A DNA stretch of 7,830 nucleotides from an uncultured Oscillospiraceae bacterium. Its GTDB lineage: Bacteria; Bacillota; Clostridia; Oscillospirales; Oscillospiraceae. The position numbers were made by a program, and so were the translations under genes. The notes beneath the pieces were generated by a model. That model was given only the letters and a program-made list of their open reading frames with translations, did not search any database and had not been told where the DNA came from. The stretch spans positions 1 to 7,830 of the forward strand of contig CAKUHB010000048.1 of the NCBI GenBank assembly GCA_934655875.1, read 5' to 3'. This document shows positions 6,631 to 7,830 of the stretch, one piece after another. Numbering within the stretch: the first letter of the stretch is position 1; each line of letters starts with the position of its first letter.

Positions 6631-7701
6631 TCATTCTACATTCAATGTCTCGGTGACCTCCTGCGCGATGCGCTGACGTTCTTCCTCGCTCTCTGCCCGC
6701 GCATATCGTTCCAGCGCGGCATCCCGCACGTCCGCTGCCTGACGGGACCACACCTCGAACTCGCTCTTGGTCATCAGCCCGCTTCTGATACGGGCAAAAT
6801 ACTTTTTATAAGCCCGCTGGTGAACTTTCCAGATATCGTTATTCTCTACCTTGCTTCGGAAGCTGCTGCTCGCACCGATCTCCCGGCAGGTTTTACCTGG
6901 GTCTTCCGGCGCAGGACCGACGCAATAGGCAAAGGTCGCGCCCGGCGCCTGCAAAAACCAGCGACCACAGTTGGCACAGCGCTTCGGCACAAAGCCCCTT
7001 TGCAGCCCCTTCATGAACTCCACATAGACAAAATCCAGCAGCCGATCGAAGTACATCTTCTCGACGATCTCAGCATTTTCCTTCTCGCCGCGGATGCGGT
7101 ACTGCGTCTTCACCGGCGGCGCGTCTGTCTCAGGGTTTTCGCCGAGACTGACGCCGCTGATAAAAGCTTCATATCCGCGCGAACAGATCATCGGTGCCAG
7201 AGGAATTTTCTTCTGGCCTTTTTTCTTTTCAAATATTGCGTCCGCAAAAACACCATCGAGGAACCACGCATACCGCTCCTGAATCAATCGAATGTCACTG
7301 ATCTGCTGCTGCATGAATGCGGGCAGATCGTTATCTTCCTGCATTATGAATTCTGCAAAGGCATCCTGTGCGTCTCCAACCACAAATTCTTCAACAGGCA
7401 TATCGCCGAAGACGCGAAAGTCCTCCAGATACAGCCGGTAGAGCGGCAGAGAAGCAAGCCCCTTCTTCATCTCCATGTAAGCACGCAGAACATCACCACT
7501 TTTTTCTTGAACGGCTGTGTTCAGCCGATCCAGCAATTCCTGAAACGGCGCAACGTCGAGATTCAATATTTCCGTCAGCACCGCTCCATACGGCTGCGGC
7601 ATCGGTCTGTCCTCTACCCAATAGGCGGATGCACCAAATTCGACTTTGGTGTTTGTCTGCGGCCGATGTAAATCAAATAAGTCTTTTCCTAAAACGCCCA
7701 T
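6631..7701 (-). CDS. Conserved unknown protein with C-terminal four-Cys zinc-finger-like motif, DUF6076-like
   Basis: This encodes 356 residues from the ATG at 7701. That start has GAGGA eight bases upstream and lies downstream of a strong promoter; a longer reading from 7764 would begin inside the -10 box and is rejected. There is no signal peptide or membrane segment, so the protein should be cytoplasmic. The N-terminal two thirds are mainly helical and unremarkable. The C-terminal part has Cys242-Ala-Asn-Cys245-Gly, Tyr-Cys260, and Cys272-Arg-Glu-Ile-Gly, a likely metal-binding C-x2-C-x14-C-x11-C pattern. A basic helical region follows with YKKYFARIRSGLMTKSEFEVW. This tail matches my memory of DUF6076 proteins of Bacillota, which have no established function. 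Nucleic-acid binding is a reasonable guess from the Cys cluster and basic tail. The last part is charged and helical (EEERQRIAQEV). The stop is TGA followed directly by TAG. It is convergent with the integrase remnant. Confidence 0.8.
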   Translation of the reverse strand: MGVLGKDLFDLHRPQTNTKVEFGASAYWVEDRPMPQPYGAVLTEILNLDVAPFQELLDRLNTAVQEKSGDVLRAYMEMKKGLASLPLYRLYLEDFRVFGDMPVEEFVVGDAQDAFAEFIMQEDNDLPAFMQQQISDIRLIQERYAWFLDGVFADAIFEKKKGQKKIPLAPMICSRGYEAFISGVSLGENPETDAPPVKTQYRIRGEKENAEIVEKMYFDRLLDFVYVEFMKGLQRGFVPKRCANCGRWFLQAPGATFAYCVGPAPEDPGKTCREIGASSSFRSKVENNDIWKVHQRAYKKYFARIRSGLMTKSEFEVWSRQAADVRDAALERYARAESEEERQRIAQEVTETLNVE

Positions 7702-7709
7702 AAGCTGTT

Positions 7710-7714
7710 TCCTC
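7710..7714 (-). promoter_or_regulatory. Ribosome binding site deciding the start at 7701
   Basis: GAGGA on the - strand sits eight bases before the ATG at 7701. The in-frame ATG at 7716 overlaps this site and has no purine-rich sequence ahead of it, and the ATG at 7764 lies in the promoter. Confidence 0.8.
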
Positions 7715-7723
7715 ATTAGAGAA

Positions 7724-7763
7724 TGTATTTGTATCGATATAGTGTATCTATCAAAATGATACA
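7724..7763 (-). promoter_or_regulatory. Candidate operator: cluster of TGTATC/GATACA half-sites over the -10 and transcription start
   Basis: Read on the + strand, TGTATC occurs at 7730-7735 and 7743-7748, its inverse GATACA at 7758-7763, and a near copy TGTATT at 7724-7729. The 7743 and 7758 copies form an inverted repeat. Nested in it is TATCA-AAA-TGATA (7749-7761), and TATCGATA (7732-7739) is an 8-bp palindrome. The cluster covers the -10 box, the predicted start site and the early leader, where a repressor would block initiation. The binding protein is not identified in the window. Confidence 0.55.
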
Positions 7764-7784
7764 TTACCTATTTTCAAAAGTCAA
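7756..7784 (-). promoter_or_regulatory. Sigma-70/SigA-type promoter of the unknown gene
   Basis: On the - strand the -35 box is TTGACT (7784-7779) and the -10 box is TATCAT (7761-7756), separated by exactly 17 bases. Transcription should begin near 7749, giving a leader of about 48 bases before the ATG at 7701. Both boxes differ little from the consensus, so basal strength should be considerable unless repressed. Confidence 0.8.
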
Positions 7785-7830
7785 TCCTTATGTTACGATA
7801 TTGGTGCGGGAAATCGAAAATAAAAATCGC
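7785..7830. other. Short AT-rich upstream stretch, nothing recognised
   Basis: This is the region upstream of the - strand promoter. It has no recognisable gene start with a ribosome binding site on either strand. An ATG at 7790 opens 13 codons to the window edge without a ribosome binding site, which is not enough to call a gene. Confidence 0.4.

Noticed and set aside
6553..7671. A 372-codon + strand frame containing a short Cys-x2-Cys
   Set aside because: It is antisense to the better supported - strand gene with promoter, ribosome binding site and recognisable Cys motif; the translation has no domain pattern.

Overview
The window looks like part of a chromosome from a Gram-positive gut-type clostridium (Bacillota, Clostridia; an Oscillospiraceae-like organism is my best guess). 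The evidence is a moderately GC-rich coding style, an N-terminal S-layer-homology (SLH) anchor joined to an Asp-Pro-rich linker, and a protein resembling a Bacillota family of unknown function. The taxonomic guess is inference; no rRNA or core housekeeping gene is present.

Left and centre (2-6301, + strand): one very large gene fills about 80% of the window. Its start lies just outside the left edge, because the hydrophobic core of a signal peptide runs back to base 2. The protein is a modular cell-surface protein. In order it has a signal peptide, SLH domains that should bind the secondary cell-wall polymer, a Pro-Asp-Lys repeat spacer, a right-handed parallel beta-helix of the kind found in glycan-active enzymes, an Ig-like module, a short helical module, and five tandem copies of a roughly 180-residue beta-sandwich-like module that may bind glycans. 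The layout suggests an enzyme held on the cell wall that holds and cuts a polysaccharide. The last repeat copy has clearly lower GC and different codon use.

6302-6630: a strong intrinsic terminator (6321-6351) closes the surface-protein gene. It is followed by a remnant of a tyrosine-recombinase (phage/ICE-type integrase) gene that keeps only the core-binding-domain region and loses similarity near 6612.

Right (6631-7830, - strand): a convergent gene encodes a 356-residue soluble protein with a C-terminal four-cysteine, zinc-finger-like motif; it resembles the DUF6076 family, whose function is unknown. Its promoter is unusually readable (TTGACT, 17-nt spacer, TATCAT) and overlaps a cluster of TGTATC/GATACA half-sites that looks like an operator. 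This promoter also shows that the longest reading of the frame is wrong and that translation starts at 7701. The integrase remnant and this separately regulated gene suggest a decayed mobile-element boundary beside the surface-protein gene. I see no complete multi-gene novel system; the most open questions are the giant surface enzyme and the regulated unknown protein.
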